A stretch of DNA of 64,000 nt from Isoptericola sp. AK164 (GCF_029643425.1 NZ_CP119106.1:3224001-3288000); one strand, 5' to 3'; shown: positions 27,982 through 36,870, counted from the stretch's first letter. The notes: generated from the sequence alone by a model not told the origin. Made by a program: numbers and translations.

Positions 27982-28431
27982 ATGCGCTCCTTCTTCGCCG
28001 CGACCGCGGCTGTCTCCGCTGCCCTCCTGCTCACGGCCTGCGCCGGACCGGACTCGGTCGAGCCGGCGGCGGACTCCTCCCCCACCCCGGAGGCCTCCAC
28101 GGAGACGGAGGGTGCTGTCGACATCGCCGCCACCTGCGCGGGCTACTACGACGGCGGCGAGCTCTCGATCGACCACCGGGTCACGACGTGGGCTCCGGAG
28201 GTCTCCTCCCCGGCGACCGAGGAGAACACCGCGGAGCTCACCATCGTCCGCGACCGCCTCGACGCCCAGATCCGTTACGCCGACACCGGTCCCGCAGCGA
28301 TCCTGCAGGCCATCCAGGAGCCGTTCGACGACGCGTTGAACGGCACGTCGGGGGATCCGGGCGCCGTCGAGGACGCCGTGACCGCGCTGGAGGCGATGTG
28401 CGACGACGCCGGGTTCGTGCGCCCCGAGTGA
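27982..28431 (+). CDS. Small secreted lipoprotein of unknown function
   Basis: 149 residues. A signal peptide ends with the lipobox LLTAC at about residues 16-20, so lipid attachment at Cys20 is expected. A Pro/Thr/Glu-rich spacer (about 20-45) is followed by a compact domain with two further cysteines (AATCAGYYDGGE near 51 and AMCDDAG near 141), possibly disulfide-bonded. No known family recognised. Closed by a strong hairpin at 28448-28483. Confidence 0.8.
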   Translation: MRSFFAATAAVSAALLLTACAGPDSVEPAADSSPTPEASTETEGAVDIAATCAGYYDGGELSIDHRVTTWAPEVSSPATEENTAELTIVRDRLDAQIRYADTGPAAILQAIQEPFDDALNGTSGDPGAVEDAVTALEAMCDDAGFVRPE

Positions 28432-28447
28432 CGACCCGTCGGCTGCT

Positions 28448-28483
28448 CGTCGTCCGGCCGGATCCCTGACCGGCCGGACGACG
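28448..28483. terminator. Bidirectional hairpin terminator
   Basis: A 14-bp perfect stem (28448-28461 with 28470-28483; arm CGTCGTCCGGCCGG) with an 8-base loop, placed between convergent genes ending at 28431 and 28518. Confidence 0.7.
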
Positions 28484-28517
28484 GACCGCCGCCCGGCGCG
28501 CGCCGGGACCCGGGCGC

Positions 28518-30620
28518 TCAGCGCCCGGTGAGGAACCGGCCCATCAGCGGGCCCGCCGTCGTCGACCCGTACTCGCCGTCCTCGACGAAGACCGCGACCG
28601 CCAGGTCGTCCGCGATCGCCAGCATCCAGGCGTGCTGCCGGGACCCGTCCCCGTACTGCGCCGTCCCCGTCTTCGCGCCGCTCACCCCGGGCACGTCCGC
28701 CAGCGCCGAGGCGCTGCCCTCGGCGACGACGGCGCCCATCAGGTCGTGCAGGTCGGCGGCCTCGGTCTGCGTCAGGCCGCCCGCCGACCCGGCCGGCTCC
28801 GGCGCGTCGGAGGCGGCCTCGGAGGAGTCCGAGCCGTCCGGCGAGGCGCTCGCCGAGGGCGAGGCCCCCGTGCCTCCGTCGTCCGCGGCGCCGTCGTCCG
28901 TGCCGCCGTCGTCCGTGCCGCCGTCGTCCGCGGCGCCGTCGTCCGTGCCGCCGTCGTCCTCGACCGGCCGGACCAGCACGGGCTCGACCCGCTCCCCCGC
29001 CGCGACCGACGCGGCGACGGTGGCCATGCCCAGCGGGGAGGCGAGCACCGCACCCTGGCCGATGAGCGCCTCGGCGTGCCCCGTGGCGGACGCCTCGGTC
29101 GGCACCTCGCCCAGGAACGCCGGGGCCCCGACGGACGACGCCGCCCCGAGCCCCAGGTCCACCGCCGCGGCGGCGAGGTCGGCCTGCCGCACCTCCGCCC
29201 CCTCGCCGATCATGGCGGTGTTGCACGAGTGCGCGAACGCCGTGCGCAGCGACACCGCCCCCGTGGCGTCCTGCGGGTAGCCGGGCACGTTCTCGTACGT
29301 GCGGCCGTCCACGGTGACCGACGTCGGGCAGGTGACCTCGTCCTCGGGGAAGACCCCGGCACGCATCAGCGAGAGCGCGGTGGCCACCTTGAAAGTCGAC
29401 CCCGGCGCGTACTGGCCCAGCGTCGCCGTCGACCAGCCCTCGCCGCCCGGACCGCTGGCGGCCGTCAGGACCTCGCCCGTCGAGGGCCGGACCGCCACGA
29501 TCGCGCTGGCCGGCTCGACGTCGGACAGCACCTCCTCGGCGAGGATCTGCAGGTCGGGCTCGAAGGTCGTGGCGACGTCCGCACCGTCGACGGCCTCGAC
29601 GCGGTACGCGTCCCGCACGACCTCGCCGTCACCGTCGACGACGTGGACGGCCAGACCCTCGCTGCCGGTCAGCGCCGCGTCGTACTGCCGCTGCAGACCG
29701 GAGATCCCGACGACGTCGCCCTGCTCGACCGCGCCGTCGGACTGTTCGATGATCTCGGCCGTCGCCTCCCCCGCGCGACCGAGGACCGACCGCGCGAACG
29801 ACGACGTCGGGGCCAGCTCCATCGTGTCCGCCAGCACGTTCACCCCGTCGATCGCCCGGGCGTCGTCGGCGGTGAACGAGACCCCTGACGTCGCCTCGTC
29901 CTGGCGGATCGTGATCGCCAGGACGTAGGCCTTCTCCCCGGCGGAGGCCACGCGGTCCGCGTACGCCGCGGGGTCGAGCCCGACCAGCTCGGCCAGCGCC
30001 TCGGCCTGCTCCGCGTACCGCGGGGGCTCGAGGTAGGTCTTGTCGATGCCGATGCGCCACACGTCGCGCTCGGTGACCAGCGGTTCGCCGTGGATGTCCA
30101 GCAGGTCGCCGCGGTCGGGCTGCAGGCTCTCGAGCTCGAGGCGCTCGCCGCCGGCGAGGTCGGGGGCGACGAGGTCGTGCTGCCACTGCACCTCCCAGGT
30201 GCCGGCCTCCTCGGAGTCCTCGGGCGGCGGCGCCCAGACCAGCTCGGTCCCGGTCGTGTAGTCCCAGGTGTGGCCCGGCGCGAGCGGCCAGCTCCAGGTC
30301 AGCGTGACCGCGGCCCGCGGCGGCTCGTCCTCGGCCGTCTCGGCCTCGACGACCTCGGCCACCTCGACGCTCGGCGCGGCGCCCGTCTCCTCGGCGGCCG
30401 CGAGCAGGGGCTCGACGACCTCGGCCAGGTGCTGCTCCGGCAGGGCGCTGGTGTCGGACACCAGCGTCAGCGCCGACAGGTCCTGGCGCGCCAGGCCGTC
30501 GGCCAGCGCCTGCGCCGTCTCGCCGGGAGCCGGCCGCTCGGGCCCGGTGCACGCCGCGGCGGCGGCGAGCACGGCAGGAGTCAGGAGGACGGTCAGGGCA
30601 CACGATGTCCGACGGCGCAC
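28518..30620 (-). CDS. Penicillin-binding protein transpeptidase with NTF2-like domain, lipoprotein-type
   Basis: 700 residues. The N-terminus ends a signal sequence with AAAAC, a lipobox-like site. An NTF2-like (MecA_N) region spans about 35-150 and a dimerisation domain follows. The transpeptidase domain has GSTFKVA (SxxK), HSCNTAM (SxN) and AKTGTAQYG (KTG). About residues 553-612, between motifs two and three, a low-complexity Gly/Thr/Asp/Ala and Ser/Pro stretch is inserted. GTG 30620 follows the -10 TACGCT after six bases; an ATG at 30707 is less likely. Role: peptidoglycan cross-linking. Confidence 0.92.
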   Translation of the reverse strand: MRRRTSCALTVLLTPAVLAAAAACTGPERPAPGETAQALADGLARQDLSALTLVSDTSALPEQHLAEVVEPLLAAAEETGAAPSVEVAEVVEAETAEDEPPRAAVTLTWSWPLAPGHTWDYTTGTELVWAPPPEDSEEAGTWEVQWQHDLVAPDLAGGERLELESLQPDRGDLLDIHGEPLVTERDVWRIGIDKTYLEPPRYAEQAEALAELVGLDPAAYADRVASAGEKAYVLAITIRQDEATSGVSFTADDARAIDGVNVLADTMELAPTSSFARSVLGRAGEATAEIIEQSDGAVEQGDVVGISGLQRQYDAALTGSEGLAVHVVDGDGEVVRDAYRVEAVDGADVATTFEPDLQILAEEVLSDVEPASAIVAVRPSTGEVLTAASGPGGEGWSTATLGQYAPGSTFKVATALSLMRAGVFPEDEVTCPTSVTVDGRTYENVPGYPQDATGAVSLRTAFAHSCNTAMIGEGAEVRQADLAAAAVDLGLGAASSVGAPAFLGEVPTEASATGHAEALIGQGAVLASPLGMATVAASVAAGERVEPVLVRPVEDDGGTDDGAADDGGTDDGGTDDGAADDGGTGASPSASASPDGSDSSEAASDAPEPAGSAGGLTQTEAADLHDLMGAVVAEGSASALADVPGVSGAKTGTAQYGDGSRQHAWMLAIADDLAVAVFVEDGEYGSTTAGPLMGRFLTGR
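28873..28959. repeat. 15-bp tandem repeat inside the transpeptidase gene
   Basis: Nearly six copies of a 15-base unit (of the type GCCGTCGTCCGTGCC) encode the alternating DDGGT / DDGAA blocks. In-frame unit size means gain or loss of copies changes only the length of the protein insertion. Confidence 0.85.
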
Positions 30621-30626
30621 CCGGCG

Positions 30627-30632
30627 AGCGTA
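30627..30632 (-). promoter_or_regulatory. -10 element TACGCT of the transpeptidase gene
   Basis: TACGCT on the minus strand ends six bases before GTG 30620; no Shine-Dalgarno follows, so the message is probably leaderless. It supports the shorter start. Confidence 0.5.
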
Positions 30633-30805
30633 GCGGGGCCGGCACGTGGGCGGAAGGTTCCGCGCGGCAACAAAGTCGAGCGGGTGAAATCCGGCCGCGC
30701 ACGACACACGGTCCCGTCCGGGCCCTCCTGCTCGGTACGGTCGGAGGCGACCGGAGCGCCCGGCCGTGCCGGGATCATGTCCACGGATCGAAGACGAGGA
30801 AGCAC

Positions 30806-32002
30806 ATGGGGTTCATCAAGGCATTCGCCGGCGCTCTCGGCGGGACGCTCGCCGACCAGTGGAAAGACTTCATCGTCCCGCCCCCGGGCCTCGCGCCCAC
30901 GGCGGCGCTGTTCCCGGCGGTCCGCCAGGGCCAGGACGCCGGACGCGGCGCGAACACCCAGGGGTCCGAGCACATCATCACCAACGGTTCGCGGATCGTC
31001 GTCCCCGAGGGGTACGCGCTGATGACGTTCCAGGACGGCGAGCTGACCGGCCTCGTCAGCGACCCGGGCGGCTACGTCTTCACCTCCGACGACCAGAACT
31101 CGCGGTCCGTGTTCGCCGACGACGGCTTCCTCAGCGCGACGGTGAAGACCTCCTGGGAGCGGTTCAAGTTCGGCGGGCGGCCCGGCTCCCAGCAGCTCGC
31201 GTTCTACGTCAACCTCAAGGAGATCCCGAACAACCGCTTCGGCACGCAGTCGGAGATCTACTGGGACGACGCCTACCTGCGCGCCCAGGTCGGCGCGATC
31301 ACGCGCGGCAGCTACTCGCTGCGGATCGTCGACCCCGTGCTGCTGGTCAAGAACTTCGTGCCGCTGACGTACCTGAGCTACGACGCGAAGGTCTTCGACT
31401 TCGGCGACTTCGACAACGACGCGGCCAGCCAGCTCTTCAACGAGCTGGTGGGGTCGTTGGCGGCCGCGTTCTCCCACTACACGAACGACCCGAGCAAGGG
31501 GAACCGGATCGCCCGCATCCAGGGCGACGCGATCGGCTTCGCGCAGTCGCTGAGCCACGCCGTCGAGGAGTCCTACCGGTGGACGTCGGACCGGGGGCTG
31601 ACCATCGTCAAGGTGGCGCTGCAGGCGATCGAGTACGACGCGGACACCCGCAAGCTGCTCTCCGACGTCAAGAAGGCGGACGCGCTCGGCGGCGCACGCG
31701 GCAACTCGTTCATGCAGCAGGCCGCCGCCCGCGGGTTCCAGGCGGCCGGGGAGAACGGCGGGGGCGGGGGCTCCGACATGGCGTTCCTCGGCATGGGGAT
31801 GAACGCGACCGGCGCGGCCATGGGCGGTCTGCAGCAGCCCGCCGGCCAGGTCCCCCCGCAGCAGGCGCCGCCCCAGGCGTCCGCGGAGCCGGCCGAGGAG
31901 GACGCCATGGCGAAGCTCACCCGGTTCAAGGCGATGCTCGACGCCGGTCTCATCACCCAGGAGGACTACGACGCCGCCAAGAAGAAGGCGCTCGGGCTGT
32001 AG
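30806..32002 (+). CDS. SPFH-domain protein (YdjI/virion-core-protein-like)
   Basis: 398 residues. The first about 310 residues resemble bacterial YdjI-type SPFH proteins: IITNGSRIVVPEGYALMTFQDGEL, FVNLKEIPNNRFGTQ-like, and IVDPVLLVKNFVP. A Gly/Gln/Pro-rich linker follows and the C-terminus MAKLTRFKAMLDAGLITQEDYDAAKKKALGL in outline is a SHOCT-type helix pair. In Bacillus subtilis the homologous gene sits with a PspA gene and a zinc-ribbon gene in a membrane-stress operon; here pspA is absent. ATG 30806 follows GAGGAAG. First gene of a three-gene operon. Confidence 0.85.
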   Translation: MGFIKAFAGALGGTLADQWKDFIVPPPGLAPTAALFPAVRQGQDAGRGANTQGSEHIITNGSRIVVPEGYALMTFQDGELTGLVSDPGGYVFTSDDQNSRSVFADDGFLSATVKTSWERFKFGGRPGSQQLAFYVNLKEIPNNRFGTQSEIYWDDAYLRAQVGAITRGSYSLRIVDPVLLVKNFVPLTYLSYDAKVFDFGDFDNDAASQLFNELVGSLAAAFSHYTNDPSKGNRIARIQGDAIGFAQSLSHAVEESYRWTSDRGLTIVKVALQAIEYDADTRKLLSDVKKADALGGARGNSFMQQAAARGFQAAGENGGGGGSDMAFLGMGMNATGAAMGGLQQPAGQVPPQQAPPQASAEPAEEDAMAKLTRFKAMLDAGLITQEDYDAAKKKALGL

Positions 32003-32005
32003 GCG

Positions 32006-33256
32006 ATGGACGACGTGACCGAACCGGCCTCCGACGAGCAGGCCCCCGCCCCACCGACGGCACCGCCGGAGCCCGACCACGGCCCCCGCGTGATCGACAC
32101 CGACGCCGACGCCGTCGACGGACTGACCAAGTGCCCGCGCTGCGGGGCGACGCAGATCGCCCTGAACATCGGCTCGGGGATGCTGCGGTGCCACTACTGC
32201 CGCGACGAGTGGTCGACGCCGAGCGCCAACGAGGCGTTCGGCCTGGACGCCGGCGTCGGTGAGCTCCGCGGCGTCACGATGGGGTCGGGCTCGTCCGACA
32301 TCGTCCCGTCCGCCGAGATCGTGCTCACCTTCAAGTGCAGCGCGTGCGGCGCGGAGATCGTCATCGACACCGCGAGCAGCACCCAGGCGCGCTGCCACTG
32401 GTGCCGCAACACCCTGTCGATGAACCAGCAGGTGCCCAACGGCGCCGTGCCCGACATGGTGCTCCCGTTCAGCCTCCCGAAGGAGGAGGCCGTGCGGAAG
32501 ATCGCCACGTTCGTGCGCAAGCGCCGCTTCTTCGCCCACCCGCGGTTCCGCAAGGAGTTCAACCCGGACAACGTGCTCGGCGCCTACCTGCCCTACATGG
32601 TCGTCGACGTCAACGCCCACGCCGCGTTCCGCGGACAGGGCGAGCACCAGACCCGCAGCTACACCGTCTCGGTGGGCGAGGACCGGTCGGAGACCCGCTA
32701 CGACGCGGACCTCTACGACGTCGGCCGCGCCTTCGACGTCGAGGTGCACGACCTCGCCGTCGTCTCGTCGCAGCAACGCCTCGACCAGGGGCTCAGCACC
32801 ACCAACAACGTCATCAACGCGATCCGGCCCTTCGACCTCGAGAACGCGGTCACCTACGACTCGAACTACCTGGCCGGGTTCACCTCCGAGCGTCGCGACA
32901 CCAACATCGGCGACCTGGCGCCGATCGTGGACGCGCAGTCGAAGGACGTCGCCCGGCACGCCGTCCACGACACGCTGCGCTTCTACGACCGCGGGGTGCG
33001 GTGGCACAGCGAGCAGCTCGACGTGCGCGGGCAGCGGTGGGTGTCGGCCTACCTGCCGGTGTGGCTGTACAGCTACCACCAGACCGGACGCGACGGCCGG
33101 TCGGTCACGCACTACGTCGCGGTGAACGGCCGGACCGGCGCGGTGATGGGCAGCGTGCCGATCAACTATCCCCGGCTGCTGCTGACGTCGGCGGTCGTGG
33201 AGGCCGCGGGCATCGTCGTCGGCACGGTGGTCCTCGTCCTCGGAGGTGGCTCATGA
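32006..33256 (+). CDS. Double zinc-ribbon membrane-associated protein (YdjG-like)
   Basis: 416 residues. Two zinc ribbons are visible: CPRCG...CHYC near residues 43-65 and CSACG...CHWC near 111-132. A long globular region follows (LPFSLPKEEAV, YLPYMVVDVNAHAAF, QRWVSAYLPVWLYSYHQ), and the C-terminal LLTSAVVEAAGIVVGTVVLVLGG is a membrane helix. Partner of the SPFH protein encoded three bases upstream; the stop overlaps the next ATG. A membrane-stress or scaffold role is inferred from the B. subtilis ydj operon. Confidence 0.85.
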   Translation: MDDVTEPASDEQAPAPPTAPPEPDHGPRVIDTDADAVDGLTKCPRCGATQIALNIGSGMLRCHYCRDEWSTPSANEAFGLDAGVGELRGVTMGSGSSDIVPSAEIVLTFKCSACGAEIVIDTASSTQARCHWCRNTLSMNQQVPNGAVPDMVLPFSLPKEEAVRKIATFVRKRRFFAHPRFRKEFNPDNVLGAYLPYMVVDVNAHAAFRGQGEHQTRSYTVSVGEDRSETRYDADLYDVGRAFDVEVHDLAVVSSQQRLDQGLSTTNNVINAIRPFDLENAVTYDSNYLAGFTSERRDTNIGDLAPIVDAQSKDVARHAVHDTLRFYDRGVRWHSEQLDVRGQRWVSAYLPVWLYSYHQTGRDGRSVTHYVAVNGRTGAVMGSVPINYPRLLLTSAVVEAAGIVVGTVVLVLGGGS

Positions 33257-33582
33257 TCGCGGCGGCCGTCCTGGCTTCCACCGGCTCGGACGGGGATCCC
33301 GGTGCCTTCGGGCTCGTCTTCTTCCTGTCCGGGTTCGTCTTCTTCTTCGTGATCTTCGCGCGGTACCGCAACGCGGACAAGCGCTACCGGCACGAGAAGC
33401 AGACCCGCACGGTCACGAAGAACATCGAGGTCCGCGACGACTTCGTCCGCTCCCGCAAGGGGCTGAGCAACCGCACCATGGACGGAGCGAACCACGACTC
33501 CGTCTCCGGGTCGCTGAACCCGACGGCTCGCAGCGTCCACGGTCTGATGCGGGAGATCAACCGCTACCGACACCTCGGCTGA
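33253..33582 (+). CDS. Small membrane protein of the SPFH operon
   Basis: 109 residues. One hydrophobic segment (FGLVFFLSGFVFFFVIFARY) near the N-terminus is followed by a basic cytosolic region with KRYRHEKQTRTVTKN. ATG 33253 overlaps the zinc-ribbon gene stop (ATGA). No family recognised beyond its position; likely an accessory subunit of the SPFH/zinc-ribbon complex. Confidence 0.78.
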   Translation: MIAAAVLASTGSDGDPGAFGLVFFLSGFVFFFVIFARYRNADKRYRHEKQTRTVTKNIEVRDDFVRSRKGLSNRTMDGANHDSVSGSLNPTARSVHGLMREINRYRHLG

Positions 33583-33629
33583 CCCGGAGCGCGTAGCCAG
33601 GGGAACGACCGGTCTGGCAGAGTGCGGGC

Positions 33630-34628
33630 GTGCCCGCTGCCCTGCTCCGACGTCGTTGGCGTGCCCTCGTGACCGCGACAGCCGTCGCCGTGCCGCTCGC
33701 CGTCCCTGCCACGGCGGCGGCGTTGTCCCTGCCGTACCCGCCCGGGCCGACCCCGCCAAGTGCGCACACGGGCGTCGTGGGCTGGTCCCCGCTCGAGGAG
33801 CGGACCGCGGGGACCGACTGGGCGGACGGCGTGGCGATCGCCCCGGGCGAGGGCAGGACGCTCGAGCTGCAGCAGGAGGTCGACGGCCGCTGGGTGACAC
33901 GGTGGACCACCACGATGCCCGACGACGGCACCTACTCCGCCGCGATGGAGCTCACCCGGCACTGGCGACAGGCACCGGTCACCCGCTGGCGGCTCTTCGC
34001 CCCCGGCACCGCGCAGGTGGCCCCCGCCGTCAGCGGGGTCAAGGTGGTCCGCACGACGTGGGAGGCGTCCACGGACCCCCGCGACCTCACCGTGCTCGTG
34101 ACCAAGGACCGCGGCGTCACGCCCCGCGACTTCGTGCCGGACCGGCTCGTCGCGCCCGACATGGCGGTGCAGGGCACCTGGGTCGAGCTGCGACCGGCGG
34201 CGGCCGACGCCCTCGCCGAGCTGGCCGAGGCCGCGGAGGGGGCCACCGGGAAGCGGCTGGTCCTGGTCTCCGGGTTCCGTCCCGCCGGCTACCAGGAGCG
34301 CCTCTTCGAGCGGTACGCCTCCCGGTACGGCGCCGAGGCCGCGTCGCGCTTCTCGGCACGGTCGGGGCACTCCGAGCACCAGACCGGGCTCGCGGCCGAC
34401 GTCACCCAGGCCGGGGTGCCGTTCACGGAGTTCGGCGGCACGCCCGCCTCGGACTGGGTCGCGGACCACGCGTGGCGGTACGGCTACGTCGTGCGCTACC
34501 CGGCCGGCGGCGAGGAGATCACCGGCTACCGGGGCGAACCGTGGCACCTGCGCTACGTCGGCGAGGACCTCGCCGCCTACCTGCACCACAGCGGCGACAC
34601 CCTCGAGGAAGCGTTCGGCGTGGCGTGA
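33630..34628 (+). CDS. VanY-type D-Ala-D-Ala carboxypeptidase, secreted
   Basis: 332 residues. A signal peptide spans about 1-31 (ending VPATAAA). A beta-rich N-terminal region (about 40-150) precedes the peptidase domain, whose zinc and active-site motifs are present: VSGFRPAGYQ, SEHQTGLAADV (SxHxxGxAxD) and EPWHLRYVG (the ExWH). It trims D-alanine from peptidoglycan stem peptides outside the cell. GTG 33630, with CAGAGT six bases upstream as a possible leaderless -10. Ends in the long inverted repeat at 34636-34733. Confidence 0.93.
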   Translation: MPAALLRRRWRALVTATAVAVPLAVPATAAALSLPYPPGPTPPSAHTGVVGWSPLEERTAGTDWADGVAIAPGEGRTLELQQEVDGRWVTRWTTTMPDDGTYSAAMELTRHWRQAPVTRWRLFAPGTAQVAPAVSGVKVVRTTWEASTDPRDLTVLVTKDRGVTPRDFVPDRLVAPDMAVQGTWVELRPAAADALAELAEAAEGATGKRLVLVSGFRPAGYQERLFERYASRYGAEAASRFSARSGHSEHQTGLAADVTQAGVPFTEFGGTPASDWVADHAWRYGYVVRYPAGGEEITGYRGEPWHLRYVGEDLAAYLHHSGDTLEEAFGVA

Positions 34629-34635
34629 CGTGTGG

Positions 34636-34733
34636 GGCCGGGCGGGGCGTGACCCGGCACGGTCGCGTTCACGGGCGCTGCGCGCCCTCCACTTCGGGGT
34701 TGACGACCGTGGCGGGTCACGCCCCGCCCGGCC
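34636..34733. terminator. Very long inverted repeat between convergent genes
   Basis: 30-base arms 34636-34665 (starting GGCCGGGCGGGGCGTGACCC) and 34704-34733 match with a single mismatch, around a 38-base loop. The structure occupies almost the full intergenic space between the VanY-like and aminotransferase genes, so bidirectional termination is the likely role. Confidence 0.65.
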
Positions 34734-34738
34734 GCCCC

Positions 34739-35944
34739 TCAGCGCCCGAGCGCCGTCCCCAGCCGCTCGACGGCCTCGGTGAGGATCTCGGACGAGGTGG
34801 CGAGGTTGAGCCGCAACCACCCGGCGCCGTTGCTGCCGAAGTCCCGCCCGTCGCCGAGCGCCACCTTCGCGGTGCGCAGCACGTGCCGGTGCGGGTCGAC
34901 GTCGGCGGGGACGGCGTCGCGCACGTCCAGCCACATCAGGTAGGTGCCCTCGCCCGGGTGGACCCGGACGGCCGGGGCGTGCTCGGCCAGGAGCGTCGTG
35001 ACCAGTTCGCGGTTGCGCACGATGCCGGCCCGCAGCGCGTCCAGCCAGGTGTCTCCCTCGGTGTACGCGGCGGCGTGCGCCAGCACCGCGAGGTGGTTGA
35101 CGGCGTGCCCGGCCTCCTCGGGGATGCGGCGCAGGTCGTCGGCCGCGTCGGGGCCGGCGAGCGCCGTCGCCGCACGCAGCCCGGCGAGGTTGAAGGCCTT
35201 GGAGGCCGAGTGCACGGCGATCGCCGAGCCGCTGCCGGGCACGGACAGCAGCGGCGTGAACGGCGTGGCGCCGTCGGTCAGGTCGGCGACGGTGAACGGG
35301 GCGTGGATCTCGTCGGCCACGACCCGCACGCCGTAGCGGCCGGCGAGCGCCAGCACCGCCTCGAGCTCGTCGCGGGTGTGCACGGTGCCGGTCGGGTTGT
35401 GCGGGCTGCACAGCAGCAGCACCGCACGGCGGCCCGACCCGGGCCGGGTGCTGGTGGGTCCGCCGCCGGTGGCCTCGCGGAACGCCGACTCCAGCGTGCC
35501 CAGGTCCAGCCGGCCGGCGTCGGTCAGCGGCGCCTCGACGATCCGGCGACCCTCGTTGCGGGTGTACCCGTAGAACGGCGGGTAGACGGGCGGGGTGACG
35601 ACGACCGCGTCCCCGGGAGCGGTGAGCACGCGCAGGATCTCGACGACGGCCACCATGACGTCGGGCAGGGTGCGGCTGGTGCGCTCGTCGGGCGTCCAGC
35701 CCCAGCGGCGCTGCGCGAACGGCACGAGGGCGGCGGCGTAGGCCGTGCCCCGGTCGTAGCCGGTGTCACCGACCTGCAGGGCCCGGGTGACGGCGTCGAC
35801 GACGAACGGCGCCTGCGGCACGTCCATCTCGGCGACGAAGAGGGGCAGGACGTCCTCGGGGTAGGCGGTCCACTTCACGGAGGTCCGCCGGCGCAGGTCG
35901 GCGAGGCTGAGCTGGTCGAGCGGGCTGGCGCTGGTTTCGATCAC
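34739..35944 (-). CDS. PatB/MalY-type PLP aminotransferase (C-S lyase)
   Basis: 401 residues, fold-type I PLP enzyme of the MalY/PatB cystathionine beta-lyase group: MDVPQAPFVVDAV, VVVTPPVYPPFYG, LLLCSPHNPTGTVHTRDEL, VVADEIHAPF (the Asp binding the pyridine N), HSASKAFNLAGLRAA with the Schiff-base lysine, and LRLNLATS near the end. It probably cleaves cystathionine or cysteine conjugates. GTG 35944. Ends at the long inverted repeat shared with the convergent VanY gene. Confidence 0.9.
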   Translation of the reverse strand: MIETSASPLDQLSLADLRRRTSVKWTAYPEDVLPLFVAEMDVPQAPFVVDAVTRALQVGDTGYDRGTAYAAALVPFAQRRWGWTPDERTSRTLPDVMVAVVEILRVLTAPGDAVVVTPPVYPPFYGYTRNEGRRIVEAPLTDAGRLDLGTLESAFREATGGGPTSTRPGSGRRAVLLLCSPHNPTGTVHTRDELEAVLALAGRYGVRVVADEIHAPFTVADLTDGATPFTPLLSVPGSGSAIAVHSASKAFNLAGLRAATALAGPDAADDLRRIPEEAGHAVNHLAVLAHAAAYTEGDTWLDALRAGIVRNRELVTTLLAEHAPAVRVHPGEGTYLMWLDVRDAVPADVDPHRHVLRTAKVALGDGRDFGSNGAGWLRLNLATSSEILTEAVERLGTALGR

Positions 35945-36017
35945 GTCTCCGGTCTACCAGACCGCGTGCGCGCGGGCCGTTCCCCGGGTCACACCCGGGT
36001 CCGGGGCACCTGTCGGC

Positions 36018-36713
36018 TCAGACCTCGGCGGGACGCACGACGTCGGACCACTGGTCCTCGCGCAGCGCGGTCCCCGTCTCCTCGAGCCCGGCCCAGCGGC
36101 GGGCGTCGGCGATGGTGTCGCCCAGCAGGTTCCGCAGGCGGTCGTCCGCGTCGCCGACGTAGGCCTCGCTGATGCCCTGCACGGCCGTGGACACGACCGA
36201 CGGGGCGGCGTCCCGCACGAACCGCTTCGGCTTGACGTGGGTGCCGGCGCAGAACCGGCGGGCCCACTCGGAGGTCTTCGGCACCGCGCTCAGCGCCTCG
36301 ACGCTCTCGACGGACATCGTGCCCTCGGGCCGGGCGTCCAGGACGTCGAGCATGCGCTCGGCGCCGTAGATCGCCACCGCGAGGGTCTGCTGCCGGTCGG
36401 CGGGCGCGACCGGGAGAGCCGTCTGGGCGGCACGCAGGGCGATGTGCACGTCCCAGCGCGGGTCGTCGCTGTTCAGCCCGATCACCGAGGGGATCATGGG
36501 CGCGAGCTGCGGACGGTTCCGGTCCGACATGAGGTCGTTGACGGCACGCGCCAGCATCGCCAGGAGCGGGTGCGTGCACTGCGGATGATCGCTCCAGCGC
36601 TCCCCGGCGAGGAACGACGCGAGCTCCATGAAGCAGGCGCCCTTCTTCGGGTTGCGGTGCTTGCCACGGCCCAGCATGGGCAGGGCGTCGAACGTTCCAG
36701 CGGTTCCCACCAC
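36018..36713 (-). CDS. Conserved protein of unknown function
   Basis: 231 residues, soluble, no membrane segment or signal. Distinctive blocks are ACFMELASFLAGERWSDHP, CTHPLLAMLARAVNDLMSD, LAPMIPSVIG and AERMLDVLD. I do not recognise the family. GTG 36713 (followed by a second GTG at 36710) is preceded by a GGGGGTGG ribosome-binding-like stretch; the frame is open further upstream but without another site. Divergent from the GAF/PP2C regulator, sharing a 157-base gap. Function not assigned. Confidence 0.65.
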   Translation of the reverse strand: MVGTAGTFDALPMLGRGKHRNPKKGACFMELASFLAGERWSDHPQCTHPLLAMLARAVNDLMSDRNRPQLAPMIPSVIGLNSDDPRWDVHIALRAAQTALPVAPADRQQTLAVAIYGAERMLDVLDARPEGTMSVESVEALSAVPKTSEWARRFCAGTHVKPKRFVRDAAPSVVSTAVQGISEAYVGDADDRLRNLLGDTIADARRWAGLEETGTALREDQWSDVVRPAEV

Positions 36714-36858
36714 GGTGCCACCCCCGTCTTGGTCCTGACTCCCAGTGTGCGCGCGGTGTGACGTAGATCGCAACGGGAAGCCGCGAACTGGCTGGTCGCC
36801 GGGACGCCGGATCACCGACGTGGCCCGGATCCGTCCCCCGGACCCGGGCCGGCCGGGC

Positions 36859-36864
36859 CATACT
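36859..36864 (+). promoter_or_regulatory. -10 element CATACT of the GAF/PP2C gene
   Basis: CATACT ends six bases before GTG 36871 with no Shine-Dalgarno, indicating a leaderless start and deciding against the in-frame upstream GTG/ATG codons. Confidence 0.5.
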
Positions 36865-36870
36865 GGGACG

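Noticed and set aside
30806-32002. Prophage structural gene (similar proteins are often named virion core protein)
   Set aside because: The SPFH domain and the adjacent zinc-ribbon and small membrane protein genes point to a host membrane operon; no phage genes nearby.
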